Positions 1 through 8,674 of a stretch of DNA of 64,000 nucleotides are shown one piece after another. The notes beneath the pieces were generated by a model, which saw only the letters and a program-made list of their open reading frames with translations, was not told the origin of the DNA and made no database searches. The translations under genes and the position numbers were made by a program. The DNA comes from Phycisphaerae bacterium (GTDB lineage Bacteria; Planctomycetota; Phycisphaerae; Phycisphaerales; UBA1924), in assembly GCA_030429705.1 (NCBI GenBank), contig JAUIES010000001.1:868001-932000 (forward strand). The letters are read 5' to 3'. How positions within the stretch are numbered: position 1 is the stretch's first letter; every line of letters begins with the position of its first letter.

Positions 1-150
1 GATGCGGACGATGCCCTTGTCTTTGTACTCGGTGACGCACAGGCCGAAGATATTGACCTGAGCGGCAGCGGCGGCTTCGAGCACGCCAGCGAGTTCACCG
101 GGTCGATGGGCAAGATACAGAGCGAATTCGGTCAGTTTGACGGTTTGCAT
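1..150 (-). CDS. ACT-domain protein, N-terminal part (cut by window edge)
   Basis: Fifty residues are visible, starting at an ATG on the minus strand at 150 and running off the left edge. The peptide begins MQTVKLTEF and contains HRPGELAGVLEA followed by VNIFGLCV. This is the beta-strand, helix, beta-strand start of an ACT domain (pattern xxRPGxLxxVxxxLxxxxINI). ACT domains bind small ligands, usually amino acids, and regulate enzymes. Stand-alone ACT proteins of this kind are common in planctomycetes and other bacteria. The ligand cannot be told from this fragment. I see no strong ribosome binding site before the start. The terminator at 234-267 separates it from the next gene on the same strand. 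Confidence 0.7.
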   Translation of the reverse strand, partial: MQTVKLTEFALYLAHRPGELAGVLEAAAAAQVNIFGLCVTEYKDKGIVRI

Positions 151-233
151 AGTGGGTAACGGCGAGTGTAGGCGACTTTTCGAGGACAAGTTCAACCTCG
201 GTCGCCAACCGGTTGTGTCGTAACCATCGGAGC

Positions 234-267
234 AAAAAGTAAGCCGGGCGGCTTTGAGAGCCGCCCG
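234..267 (-). terminator. Rho-independent terminator of the PEP-CTERM gene
   Basis: A 9-bp perfect stem (245-253 with 259-267, arm CGGGCGGCT) and a 5-nt loop are followed on the minus strand by a short run of five T (complement of 234-238). It lies about 36 nt after the stop of the gene at 303-887 and is oriented to stop that transcript. Confidence 0.7.
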
Positions 268-302
268 ACCGCGATTCAGCAAGATCTGTAATGCCGTTCG
301 GA

Positions 303-887
303 TCAGCGACGACGACGCAGGCCAACCAGACCCCCGAGCCCGAGAAGGGCCGCAGCACTAGGCGCGGGGACGAGCGCGACATCGTCGACGAAGAAGTTGG
401 TTAAGCCGCCATTACCAAAAACTTCGCTGTCGAATGAAACTGTGTGCGCGCCGCCATCGGCGAACGCACTCACATCGACCGAAACGGACTGGTAGCCAAC
501 AAAAGTTGCGTCACTGCCGAGGGCTGTCCAGAGGACATTGCCATCAACGCTCAAGTTCAGATAGTCGCCGGCATCACCACTCGCGACCGGCAACTCAAAT
601 ATGAAGGTCAATGTGTTCATGCCACTGGCGAACACGGCTGACTGAGAGACCGAACCGGCTTCGTAGGCGGCAATACCACCGAACCATGACCAGTATGTGC
701 CTGATCCGGGACCTGTCCCGCCGCCTTGCCCACATGTGGCGATATCACACACCGTCGAGCCAAAGTTGGTTGAGAATTCAGTCCAAGCACCACCAAAGGG
801 CCCGGCTTCGAAACCACCATCGGCGATCTGTGCATTGGCGGCACCAACTAAAGCGACGACGATTCCCGCTGCAAATACAGTTTTCAT
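303..887 (-). CDS. Secreted PEP-CTERM-type protein (hypothetical)
   Basis: This 194-residue protein has a signal peptide (MKTVFAAGIVVALVGAANAQ) and a long Gly/Ser/Phe-rich beta-type middle. It ends VPAPSAAALLGLGGLVGLRRRR in outline: a VPAP motif, a short hydrophobic helix and four terminal Arg. That layout is the PEP-CTERM sorting signal variant seen in Phycisphaerae, normally processed by an exosortase; no exosortase is in this window. The two Cys in the middle (VCDIATCG) could form a disulfide. The start at 887 is chosen because GAAGGAG sits 6 nt upstream; an earlier in-frame ATG at 893 overlaps that site. A good promoter lies at 1003-1031 and a terminator at 234-267, so it is probably transcribed alone. 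The function is unknown. The protein may be a surface or biofilm-matrix component by analogy with other PEP-CTERM proteins. Confidence 0.75.
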   Translation of the reverse strand: MKTVFAAGIVVALVGAANAQIADGGFEAGPFGGAWTEFSTNFGSTVCDIATCGQGGGTGPGSGTYWSWFGGIAAYEAGSVSQSAVFASGMNTLTFIFELPVASGDAGDYLNLSVDGNVLWTALGSDATFVGYQSVSVDVSAFADGGAHTVSFDSEVFGNGGLTNFFVDDVALVPAPSAAALLGLGGLVGLRRRR

Positions 888-1002
888 ACCCATCTCCTTC
901 TCATGGACTTCAGAAAAAATCTGGCAACAGTCGCAACGGATCGGCCTCCTATTCACCAATCCGCCTCTGGCCCAAACGATGGGCATTCTTGCCATGAGGG
1001 AT

Positions 1003-1031
1003 ATTTGAACAGACTCTATCCACTATGTCAA
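1003..1031 (-). promoter_or_regulatory. Predicted sigma-70-type promoter for the PEP-CTERM gene
   Basis: On the minus strand a perfect TTGACA (1026-1031) is followed after exactly 17 nt by TCAAAT (1003-1008), a 4/6 match to the -10 consensus. It would start a transcript with a leader of about 110 nt before the ATG at 887. The surrounding bases are AT-rich compared with the neighbouring genes. Confidence 0.5.
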
Positions 1032-1128
1032 TACTAAATATCTAAAATTTGGTTGCCAGAAAGCATGTTCGCATAAGGTTCGTTATGCCAATGAATGACC
1101 AGAATCTCGAAGTGGGCGATCGCCTGAA

Positions 1129-2646
1129 TCAGTCTTCCAGAGCTTGGCGAGGCCCAGACATGATGTCTTGCAGCGATTTTTCGCCAAAGGCATGGTGTCT
1201 CGCGCGGCGAGCTTCAAGCACGGCTGCGGGCGCGTCGTAGGGCACAAGACTGTCGATTGCGCTGATGAGCTCGACGGCTTTCATGCGGTCGGTCGGTTTG
1301 GCCGGGATGAAACTCGGCTCATCGTCATCGTCATCAATGCGACGAACGAATCCGAGCCTCTCAAGGTGTTCGACCATATCGGTGCAAATCGCTTCGGGCA
1401 CGCCACTGTCTTCGGCAATCCCATCCAGCCGAGCTGCGGACCCGCGTTCGAATGGGGCGGCGAGTGCGTTCATGACAGCGAGCACCATTTCGGGTTCGAT
1501 GATGCGAGGCAGATCGTCGCCGCGATCAATGCGCTCTTGATGCATTGAAAATGTCTGTAGTGCGTACGCAACCTGCAACCCAGAGAGCACGATCATCCAG
1601 GTGACATAGATCCAGAGCATGAAGAGCGGGATGAGGGCGAGTGAGCCATACAGACGAGCGTAGTTGGTGCTGAACGAGACATACTGCGTGAACCCCCACT
1701 TGCCCGCTTCCCACAAGACGGCAGCGACGATGGCACCAATGAGCGCTTCGCGGATCTTCACACGCGTGTTCGGAATGCGGGTATACGCGATCGTCAGCAG
1801 GAGCGTGCTGATCGCGGCTGTGGCGACGAACCCAAGGACATTGACGCGAATCCAGCCGAGGACTGACTGCGATGCTTCGACATCGATGACCCACGCATGG
1901 AAACGCTGACCGACGACGAAGGTCGCGCCGAGCAGGATTGTCCCGAGCGTGAGCATGGTCCAGTACAGCGTGATGCGGTTCCACCATCGTCGGCCGACGA
2001 CACAGCGATAGATGTGGTTGAACGCGCGTTCGACTTCAACCAGCATGCCGATAGCGGCATAGATCAGGAACAACCCGCTGACGAGCCCGATCGCGGTCTT
2101 GGGAACCTGGCGTATCTGTAAGATGAAGTTGGTAATCCACTCATCGAGTCGCCCGGGTTCGCCCGTCAGTCCTTCAGTGTCACCTGTATTCGCAAGTTCA
2201 GATTCGTTCGTCGCAATCGACTCGTCCTCAGACTCGACAGCCGGCGGAACAGGGCTAGCAGATTCGGTCGGCTCGGCCGGTTCGGGTGAATCTGCATCAG
2301 GGTTCTCGGTGTCTACCGAATCAACCGGCTCGGCTGACTCGGTCGGTTCGAGAGCGATGTCACTCAGTTTGGTGAAATCGAGAATCTGGGAGACACCCCA
2401 CTCGATGTCATCATCAGACACCACGGCTCCGAACACGACGAGCGCAATGACGCACACGGGAAGGATCGCGAAGATTGTCCGGTAGGCGAGCGCGGCTGCC
2501 ATCCGTGGTATCTGCGATCGGTACAACCCGCGAAGACCCTGGCGGAGCACTTTGACGACACGCGTCGCTTCCGCTCGCGCGGGGTCCGGCCTGGTGTCAG
2601 GCTTGGGGGTTGCGTCGGCCGGGTTGGGGTCTGGAGCTTCGGTCAA
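1129..2646 (-). CDS. YihY/BrkB family inner-membrane protein with acidic insertion
   Basis: This 505-residue protein shows the BrkB/YihY (once called 'ribonuclease BN') core: AAALAYRTIFAILPV near residue 50, then several hydrophobic segments, ending with GSLALIPLFMLWIYVTWMIVLSG. The C-terminal cytoplasmic part resembles the winged-helix-like tail seen in longer family members. The family function is not firmly known; transport or envelope roles have been proposed, and the tRNA-nuclease assignment was withdrawn for E. coli YihY. The odd part is a 65-70 residue insertion at about 98-166, between the first two membrane segments. It is made almost only of Glu, Asp, Ser, Pro and Thr with repeated EPTES-like units. 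The N-terminal 30 residues are also Pro/Asp-rich. The gene lies 6 nt downstream of the rluB-type gene and probably shares its transcript. Confidence 0.8.
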   Translation of the reverse strand: MTEAPDPNPADATPKPDTRPDPARAEATRVVKVLRQGLRGLYRSQIPRMAAALAYRTIFAILPVCVIALVVFGAVVSDDDIEWGVSQILDFTKLSDIALEPTESAEPVDSVDTENPDADSPEPAEPTESASPVPPAVESEDESIATNESELANTGDTEGLTGEPGRLDEWITNFILQIRQVPKTAIGLVSGLFLIYAAIGMLVEVERAFNHIYRCVVGRRWWNRITLYWTMLTLGTILLGATFVVGQRFHAWVIDVEASQSVLGWIRVNVLGFVATAAISTLLLTIAYTRIPNTRVKIREALIGAIVAAVLWEAGKWGFTQYVSFSTNYARLYGSLALIPLFMLWIYVTWMIVLSGLQVAYALQTFSMHQERIDRGDDLPRIIEPEMVLAVMNALAAPFERGSAARLDGIAEDSGVPEAICTDMVEHLERLGFVRRIDDDDDEPSFIPAKPTDRMKAVELISAIDSLVPYDAPAAVLEARRARHHAFGEKSLQDIMSGPRQALED

Positions 2647-2652
2647 TGTGCA

Positions 2653-3513
2653 TTACTCGTCGGCGGTTGCGGACTTGCGACTTGTTCCTTTGGTACCGGG
2701 TGCAGAGGCGGATGTGTTGGCAGCACGCTTGAGCGAGCCGATCTCCCGTGCATCGAGTTCGCGCCATTGCCCGCGAGCGACCCCTTTCAGACGAACCGGA
2801 CCCATACCAATGCGTTCGAGCGATTTCACCGGGAATCCAACCGCAGCCAACAGACGACGAACCTGTCGGTTGCGTCCCTCGCGAAGCGTGAGTTCAAGCG
2901 TTGTCCGGTCACGATCGAGTGAGATGATCTTGACCTCGACGCGTGAGGTTCGGCTTGCTCCGTCGGTTTTTCCTGCTTTGCGATCGGCCAGAAAGATGCC
3001 TTTCTCGATTTCTGCGACCGCGTCGGCTTCGATGCGCCCTTTCACAACAACTCGATAGGTTTTGGGCACGCCGAATTTGGGGTGCGTCAATCGATTTGCC
3101 AAATCGCCGTCGTTGGTGATCAGCAATAACCCGGTCGAGTCGTAGTCCAATCGGCCCACGGGAAACAACCTCCCCTTTTGAGGGTGATTAATGAGATCCA
3201 TGACCGTTTTTCGATCGGCACCTGGCTCGTCGTTGAGCGTGGTGAGCGTGCGCGCGGGTTTATTGAGCAGGAGATAGAGATGGCGTTCGGGTGTTTTTCG
3301 TATCGGCTGCCCATCGACAGCGATGCGATCTTCCGCGGGGTCGACAAAACAGGGCAGGGTCGTGACCACCTGCCCATTGACTTCGACCGCTCCTGATTCG
3401 ATGAGCCTTTCGCATTCGCGGCGTGATGCCACCCCGGCTTCGGCCATGACCCGCTGCAGGCGCTCGCCGGTTTCGGGGGTGCGCTTGTTTGTCTGTTCTG
3501 GGGTCTGGCTCAT
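2653..3513 (-). CDS. rluB: 23S rRNA pseudouridine synthase, RluB/RsuA family
   Basis: This 286-residue enzyme would isomerise a specific uridine of rRNA to pseudouridine. It has an N-terminal S4 RNA-binding domain (LQRVMAEAGVASRRECERLI, about residues 19-38) and the family signature GRLDYDSTGLL at 120-130 with catalytic Asp123. Further family motifs are LLLNKPA and LREGRNRQVRRL. The RluB/RsuA/RluE/RluF group cannot be resolved further by eye; RluB (position 2605 in E. coli) is the likeliest because of the S4 domain and the long basic tail. The start at 3513 (MSQTPEQ) is used; a longer open frame upstream to 3645 overlaps the divergent coiled-coil gene and has no family similarity. The C-terminal 25 residues are Ala/Ser/Thr/Lys-rich and probably disordered. 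Confidence 0.85.
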   Translation of the reverse strand: MSQTPEQTNKRTPETGERLQRVMAEAGVASRRECERLIESGAVEVNGQVVTTLPCFVDPAEDRIAVDGQPIRKTPERHLYLLLNKPARTLTTLNDEPGADRKTVMDLINHPQKGRLFPVGRLDYDSTGLLLITNDGDLANRLTHPKFGVPKTYRVVVKGRIEADAVAEIEKGIFLADRKAGKTDGASRTSRVEVKIISLDRDRTTLELTLREGRNRQVRRLLAAVGFPVKSLERIGMGPVRLKGVARGQWRELDAREIGSLKRAANTSASAPGTKGTSRKSATADE

Positions 3514-3635
3514 GTTCAAGTGTAAACGGGCTGCGCAGGAATCGACGGCGGGCATGCGCAGAAGGTGCCACATCAAAGCAAATGCTGGCAACCGGTCGAT
3601 CGGAAGGGCACACCGAAGTCCTCTGGGAGCGTGCG

Positions 3636-5081
3636 ATGAGTGCAATGGAATCGAACAGCAAGAAAGCCTCGGGCATGGCCTTTCCGAGCGATTCGGAACC
3701 TGCAGATGGCGTTTTTCTCACGCCTCGCGTGCTCGATCAGACCGCGTTTCGTGAGTACTCAGATTCGTTGCGGGGGCTGATTCGTGAAGCGGGAGGCAAA
3801 CGAAACGAACTGCGGACGGACGCAGAGGAGGCCCGTCAACTCTGCGAGAATCTGACGCAGGCTGCCGATCGGCTGCGCGATCGCCTGGAAACGACTGCAA
3901 AACTGCTTCCGACGCTCGACAACCGCGTGCGCCGGGCGGAAGAAGCGATCGAACAGGCTGCGGATCATGCGAATCTCCCGGCCCGGTTGGAAACACGACT
4001 CGGTGAGCACATCGCGGCGATGGAGTTGCGAGTGACTGCACTTCTCGAACAGACCGAAAGCAAATTGGCTGCGGCTGAAACCCGGTACGCCGAACTTCAC
4101 GCCCAGTCACAAGCCGACCTCGAACGGCTCGAATCGATTGGGCGCGAACTGAGCGATTCTGTCGCAGCATCACAAGAGCATCTGGGCGAGATCAACGATC
4201 GCACAGCACGGTTGCGCGAGGAGGTCGAGACAATCGCCGACCGTTCAAGCGATCGACTGGAAGAGAAAACCGAGGCGCTGGTTGCGCGCGCTGATCATGC
4301 GCTGTCGTCGCTTAACGACGGGGTCACCAGCGTGGTTCAGGGGGCCAACGAACATCTCGCCGACCTCGAAAAGAAACTCGAACCTTTCCAGGCGAATGCG
4401 GATCAAATCCCGGCGGCTCTTGAAGTGCAGGTCCAGAAGGCTGTCGAACTCATCGATGCTCATGCTGCTGAGACGATCAAGCGCGTGCAGGCGATCGAGA
4501 TGCTGAGTGAACGAGCGGTCCGCTTGCTCGGATTTGATCCTGATCAGCCTTCTGATGAAATCGCTCCGGATAGTTTGATGATGTTGATCCAACGGGGCGA
4601 CGAACTTGAACGAACCGCACGCGGAACGGCGAATGAACTGGCAGCGCTCCACAGTGTGAACGAACAAGTGCGCGAGCAATGCTCGACCGTGCTGACGGAT
4701 ACATCAGGTGCCATCGACAAACTCGCGAACAAGCGCGATGAGATTCTCTCGACGATTGAACAGACCCTGGCCGGGCTGGACGATGCGCAGCCCGCATATC
4801 TTGGCGAGTTACTCTCAGCGCGTGACCAACTCGCTGAGATCGAGTCTCGACGGTCGGATGTTGAGTCGGACATCGGGTCGGTTGGCGAAGAACTCGCTCG
4901 GCTTGAAAATGCAGTCGCGGAACAACTCACCAACCTGCGGGCGCAGGCTTCTGAAGAACTGTCTCGGCTTCAGGTTGCGGTCGCGGCTCAAAGACGGAGC
5001 ATGGCTCAACTCTTGACAGAAAGCCCCGGCGAGAGCCAACCTTCTGGATCCAAATCTAATCCGAACACTGAGTCTGCTTGA
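3636..5081 (+). CDS. Coiled-coil protein of unknown function
   Basis: This 481-residue protein is nearly all helical and very rich in Glu, Ala, Leu, Arg and Gln. Long coiled-coil stretches cover most of residues 30-460, with repeated patterns such as LTQAADRLRDRLE and ARLREEVETIADR. There is a less coiled, Pro-containing break near LLGFDPDQPSDEIAP. There is no signal peptide and no membrane segment, so it is probably cytosolic and oligomeric. The start at 3636 is chosen because GGAG is 6 nt upstream; earlier in-frame starts overlap the divergent rluB gene. It ends 4 nt inside a longer possible frame of the next gene, so co-transcription with the hydrolase and GH3 genes is likely. It resembles apolipoprotein-like or SMC-hinge-free coiled coils, but I recognise no family. 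Confidence 0.75.
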   Translation: MSAMESNSKKASGMAFPSDSEPADGVFLTPRVLDQTAFREYSDSLRGLIREAGGKRNELRTDAEEARQLCENLTQAADRLRDRLETTAKLLPTLDNRVRRAEEAIEQAADHANLPARLETRLGEHIAAMELRVTALLEQTESKLAAAETRYAELHAQSQADLERLESIGRELSDSVAASQEHLGEINDRTARLREEVETIADRSSDRLEEKTEALVARADHALSSLNDGVTSVVQGANEHLADLEKKLEPFQANADQIPAALEVQVQKAVELIDAHAAETIKRVQAIEMLSERAVRLLGFDPDQPSDEIAPDSLMMLIQRGDELERTARGTANELAALHSVNEQVREQCSTVLTDTSGAIDKLANKRDEILSTIEQTLAGLDDAQPAYLGELLSARDQLAEIESRRSDVESDIGSVGEELARLENAVAEQLTNLRAQASEELSRLQVAVAAQRRSMAQLLTESPGESQPSGSKSNPNTESA

Positions 5082-5212
5082 AACCGCACGAATCCTGCGT
5101 CGAAACGGGCCTCTTGAATGTCAGGGCGCTATCGTCCCAAATCCAACTGGAGGGTCTGGGGGTATGTGCCTCTGCGCCCTCGTTGTATAGTGGTTCGGTC
5201 AGGAGACCTCGG

Positions 5213-6046
5213 TTGAGCGTGATTCCGAGTTCATCAGAACATCAGTCGACCGCTGCTCAGAGCAGCGAGGTTGTTCTATCAGGTGCATCGGAACCTGAAG
5301 TGATCGGCAAGGTGACACGGGTCGGCTCGGGACTTCCGGTCGTGTTCCTGCATGGTCTCGTCGGCCTGAACGAACACTGGGACGGGGTACTCGAGACGAT
5401 CAAGCACCGGTATTGCTGCACGACTCTGGAATTGCCTCTGCTGGACCTGAAGGGACAGGATTGTTCAATCCAGGGCGTGTCAGATCTCACGCGTCAGTTT
5501 CTCGAACAGCATATCCGAGAGCCCGCGATTCTCGTCGGTAACTCGTTCGGCGGGCATGTCGCGCTTCGGATCGCGCTGCGGCATGCTCAGTTCGTCAAGG
5601 GACTCGTTCTCGCGGGGTCAAGCGGGTTGTTCGAGCGAACCTTCGTCAAGGGCGCCCCGGTACGACCGAGTCGAGCATGGCTGATCGAGAAGATCGGCGA
5701 GTTGTTTTATGATCGATCGTTCATGAATGAGAGCGATGTGGACCGCGCTCACGCTGCACTTTCAGATAAACACGGCGCCCGCGCGATGGTTCGTTTGAGT
5801 CGATCGGCGCGGCGCAATCATCTGGGCGACCAGATCGGCCATATTCAGGCGCCGACGCTTTTAATCTGGGGTCGCAACGATGTGGTGACGCCGCCGTCTG
5901 CAGCGGAGGGGTTTCTCGACCTCATTCCGAACGCGGAACTGTTTTGGATTGATCGGTGCGGTCATGCTCCGATGATCGAAGCACCGGCTGAGTTTGGTCG
6001 GGCGATGCTCGACTTTGCCGATCGATTTGAAGACAGCGAGTCATAG
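5213..6046 (+). CDS. Alpha/beta hydrolase
   Basis: This 277-residue protein has an alpha/beta-hydrolase fold. It shows the oxyanion HG motif (residues 47-48), the nucleophile elbow GNSFGG with Ser111, and a likely triad of Ser111, Asp223 (GRNDVVTP) and His251 (CGHAP). The overall pattern is that of the MhpC/BioH-like esterase and C-C hydrolase group, and the substrate cannot be predicted. I chose the TTG at 5213 because AGGAGA lies 6 nt upstream. A much longer frame from 5078 has no similarity in its first 45 residues and no ribosome site; GTG at 5219 is also possible. The GH3 gene begins 5 nt after its stop, which suggests an operon in which the hydrolase may act on an ester or thioester linked to GH3 chemistry. 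That link is inference. Confidence 0.8.
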   Translation: MSVIPSSSEHQSTAAQSSEVVLSGASEPEVIGKVTRVGSGLPVVFLHGLVGLNEHWDGVLETIKHRYCCTTLELPLLDLKGQDCSIQGVSDLTRQFLEQHIREPAILVGNSFGGHVALRIALRHAQFVKGLVLAGSSGLFERTFVKGAPVRPSRAWLIEKIGELFYDRSFMNESDVDRAHAALSDKHGARAMVRLSRSARRNHLGDQIGHIQAPTLLIWGRNDVVTPPSAAEGFLDLIPNAELFWIDRCGHAPMIEAPAEFGRAMLDFADRFEDSES

Positions 6047-6051
6047 ACACA

Positions 6052-7722
6052 ATGACGACCTTTGCGCCGACGGTTCCGGGTCAATCACATTGGACCGCTG
6101 CGGTTGGCGCCGGGCTGACTGCTCGGGTTGCAGCACGGTCGCACCGATTGGGCAATCGGCGGTGGTGGCAGGCGAACACGGCGCGATTGCAGCATAAGAC
6201 GCTGCGCGATCTGCTGACGACCGCAGCGGGAACCGAGTTTGGCAAGGGTCATGATTTTGCGCGCATTGCCGGGATACCGGATTCGGCGGAGATGCTGGCG
6301 GCGTATCGGTCGGCGGTGCCGATCGCGGACTGGTATGCGTTCGGGCCTCAGATCGAGCGAATGCGCGTGGGGGGGGTTCCCGACCTTCTCTGGCCGGGGC
6401 TGGTCAAGTCGTTTGCCCAAACAAGCGGAACGACGGCCGGCGACAAGTACATCCCGGTGTCGGACGCGATGATGAAATCGAACTACCGGGCGAGCCTGGA
6501 TATTTTTGCGCAGATGATGCGGCGCGGTATATCGCTGCCGACGATTTGCGCGGGTCGGAGTTTGTTTCTCGGCGGGTCGACCGAGTTTTCGATCAATGAG
6601 CATGGGATTGCGACGGGGGATTTGTCGGGGATTGTGACGCCGTTGATCCGATGGCCGATTTCGGCGATTTATTCACCCGGCCCTGAGGTTGCTTTGATGA
6701 GTAACTGGCCGGCGAAAATCGAAGCGATGGCGACGCTTGCGATTGAGCAGGACATCCGCATGATCAGCGGCATGCCGAGTTGGGCGCTGGTCTTGATGAA
6801 GCGTGTTCTCGAATTGGCGCGGGAGCGCGGATGGAAGGCCGACTGCATGCTGGATGTATGGCCGAACCTTGCGGTGTTTGTGCACGGGGGTGTGAAGTAC
6901 ACACCGTTTCAGCCTCGGGTGAGCGAACTGGTGACGGGGGATGCATCGCGGGATATCGACCACCGGGTGGAACTGTATCCGGCGAGCGAGGGGTTCATCG
7001 CGATGCAGGATGAGGCGGGGTCGCCGAGTCTGCGGCTGCTCAGCGACATTGGCAACTTCTATGAGTTTGTTCCGCTCGAAGAGATTGATTCAGATTCCCC
7101 CCCACCATTCACGGCAGATTCTGTCGTAACAGGGCAACGCTATGTGGTCGTGATGACGACCTGCGCCGGGCTCTGGCGGTATGTGCTGGGGGATGTGGTC
7201 GAGTTTGACGAAGTGCCTGATCGGCTGGATGGACGGTCGAGCGGAGTGTCGGGGCCGTGCCGGATGCGGATCGTGGGGCGGCATCGGCACTTCATCAACG
7301 CGTTCGGCGAGAACATCATTGTTGAACATATTGAGAACGCGGTGGCGCAGGCGGCGGCGGAGACGGGGCTGGAGGTTGGCGAGTTTTCGGCGGCTCCGGT
7401 CTATCCCGAGGGAAACCGGCGGGCCGGGCTGGAGTTGGCCATCGAAGTCGGTGGTGATACATCGGCTGGGCAATTGAGCACCAATACACTGTCCAAGTTT
7501 GCTGCGGCTTTCGATCAGGCGATCAAGGCTCAGAATGTCGACTACGAGACTAAGCGAACCGATGATGTGGGCATGGCCCCCCCGACGATCACGCTGCTTC
7601 CGATCGGCGCGTTCCACCGATGGATGGAGTCGCGCGGCAAACTGGGCGGACAACACAAGTGCCCGCGGTGCGCGAACCATCGGGAGATCATTGAGGGAGT
7701 GAAGCAGGTTGCGTCGATCTGA
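6052..7722 (+). CDS. GH3 family acyl-adenylate-forming protein
   Basis: This 556-residue protein belongs to the GH3 family, best known from plant auxin and jasmonate amido synthetases and found sporadically in bacteria, including planctomycetes and Bacteroidetes. Visible family features are AQTSGTTAGDKYIPV (SGTT at 125-128, the ATP-binding P-loop-like motif), ELYPASEGFIAMQ in the middle, VVMTTCAGLWRYVLGDVVEF, and the C-terminal INAFGENIIVEHIE, followed by GQHKCPR. The length matches the family. GH3 enzymes adenylate a carboxylic acid and pass it to an amine. The bacterial substrate is unknown, so no product is named. It directly follows the alpha/beta hydrolase (5 nt) and is convergent with the LOG gene downstream. 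Confidence 0.85.
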   Translation: MTTFAPTVPGQSHWTAAVGAGLTARVAARSHRLGNRRWWQANTARLQHKTLRDLLTTAAGTEFGKGHDFARIAGIPDSAEMLAAYRSAVPIADWYAFGPQIERMRVGGVPDLLWPGLVKSFAQTSGTTAGDKYIPVSDAMMKSNYRASLDIFAQMMRRGISLPTICAGRSLFLGGSTEFSINEHGIATGDLSGIVTPLIRWPISAIYSPGPEVALMSNWPAKIEAMATLAIEQDIRMISGMPSWALVLMKRVLELARERGWKADCMLDVWPNLAVFVHGGVKYTPFQPRVSELVTGDASRDIDHRVELYPASEGFIAMQDEAGSPSLRLLSDIGNFYEFVPLEEIDSDSPPPFTADSVVTGQRYVVVMTTCAGLWRYVLGDVVEFDEVPDRLDGRSSGVSGPCRMRIVGRHRHFINAFGENIIVEHIENAVAQAAAETGLEVGEFSAAPVYPEGNRRAGLELAIEVGGDTSAGQLSTNTLSKFAAAFDQAIKAQNVDYETKRTDDVGMAPPTITLLPIGAFHRWMESRGKLGGQHKCPRCANHREIIEGVKQVASI

Positions 7723-7767
7723 GTGAATGACTCAACCGCTTCTCCACCGGCTCAAGCCGAGCACTGC

Positions 7768-8589
7768 TTATTCTGCCTTCGGCCCATGTTCGCCGATGGC
7801 GGGAATCGGGCGTTTGGGGCGTGCGGGCTCTTTGGTGGAGTGGCCGTTTTTGGTGTAGGCGGCGGTGATGACGGCGATGGCTTCGTCGACGGAATCGGTG
7901 AGGGTGATGATGTCGAGGTCTTCGGGGCTGATGGTGCCGACGGCGACGAGGGTGTCGCGCATATAGGCCATGAGTGGCTCCCAGAACTTTACGCCCATGA
8001 GAATGAGCGGGAACTTCTCGATCTTGGCAGTTTGTACGAGGACTGCGGTCTCAAAGACTTCGTCCATCGTGCCAAACCCCCCCGGCATGGCGATGAAGGC
8101 ATCGGAGTATTTCACGAGCATCACTTTGCGGACGAAAAAGTAGCGGAACTCGACGAAGCGGTCGAGGTAGGGGTTGGGCTCTTGCTCGAAGGGGAGTTGG
8201 ATGTTGCAGCCGATGGAGATACCTTTGGCATCGCGGGCACCACGGTTGGCGGCTTCCATGATGCCAGGGCCGCCACCGGTCATGACGGCGAACTGAGCTT
8301 CGGCGAGGGCTTTGCCGGTGTCGCGGGCGAGTTGGTAGTACTCGTGGTTTTCGTCGAATCGGGCAGAGCCAAACACTGTGACGCACGGGCCGATAAAATG
8401 GAGTTGGCGGAATCCGCGGATGAACTCGCGAAAGATGCGGATGGCGCGGAAGAGTTCTTCGCGGCGGAGGCGTGGGCCCGCGAGCAGGCGTTGTTCGTCG
8501 CCCGGAGGCGGCTGCTTGCCCCAGGTCGGGCGCTGCGGCGGATCGGGGGGGAGATGGCTATTGGTCGATTCGTCTTTGGGATCAGTCAT
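7768..8589 (-). CDS. LOG family protein (TIGR00730-type nucleotide phosphoribohydrolase)
   Basis: This 273-residue protein carries the two diagnostic LOG motifs: GGGPGIMEA at 105-113 and PGGFGTMDE at 169-177, the latter with the catalytic Arg/Glu region. LOG proteins cleave ribose 5-phosphate from AMP-type or cytokinin nucleotides; bacterial members act on purine or pyrimidine 5'-monophosphates. The long N-terminal extension (first 40 residues, Pro-rich) is typical of the larger subgroup ('type II' LOG). The start at 8589 (MTDPKDE) has AAGGAA just upstream. It is divergent from the hydrolase at 8675, with 85 nt between them, and convergent with GH3. The exact nucleotide substrate is not clear. 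Confidence 0.85.
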   Translation of the reverse strand: MTDPKDESTNSHLPPDPPQRPTWGKQPPPGDEQRLLAGPRLRREELFRAIRIFREFIRGFRQLHFIGPCVTVFGSARFDENHEYYQLARDTGKALAEAQFAVMTGGGPGIMEAANRGARDAKGISIGCNIQLPFEQEPNPYLDRFVEFRYFFVRKVMLVKYSDAFIAMPGGFGTMDEVFETAVLVQTAKIEKFPLILMGVKFWEPLMAYMRDTLVAVGTISPEDLDIITLTDSVDEAIAVITAAYTKNGHSTKEPARPKRPIPAIGEHGPKAE

Positions 8590-8663
8590 AATTTCCTTCG
8601 CTTTGTCCGGGCGGAATGGTACGACGACCAATATGCAGGAACGAATCGGCGCAGTTGATTGAA

Positions 8664-8669
8664 TAGAAT
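8664..8669 (+). promoter_or_regulatory. Possible -10 box 5 nt before a start codon
   Basis: TAGAAT lies 5 nt before the ATG at 8675, and no Shine-Dalgarno-like sequence precedes that ATG. If the hexamer is a real -10 box, transcription would begin at the start codon, giving a leaderless mRNA. No convincing -35 box is seen, so the evidence is weak. Confidence 0.3.
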
Positions 8670-8674
8670 CACAC

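Noticed and set aside
7723-8658. 311-residue plus-strand open frame rich in Gly and Asp
   Set aside because: Antisense to the LOG gene, which has both family motifs on the minus strand.
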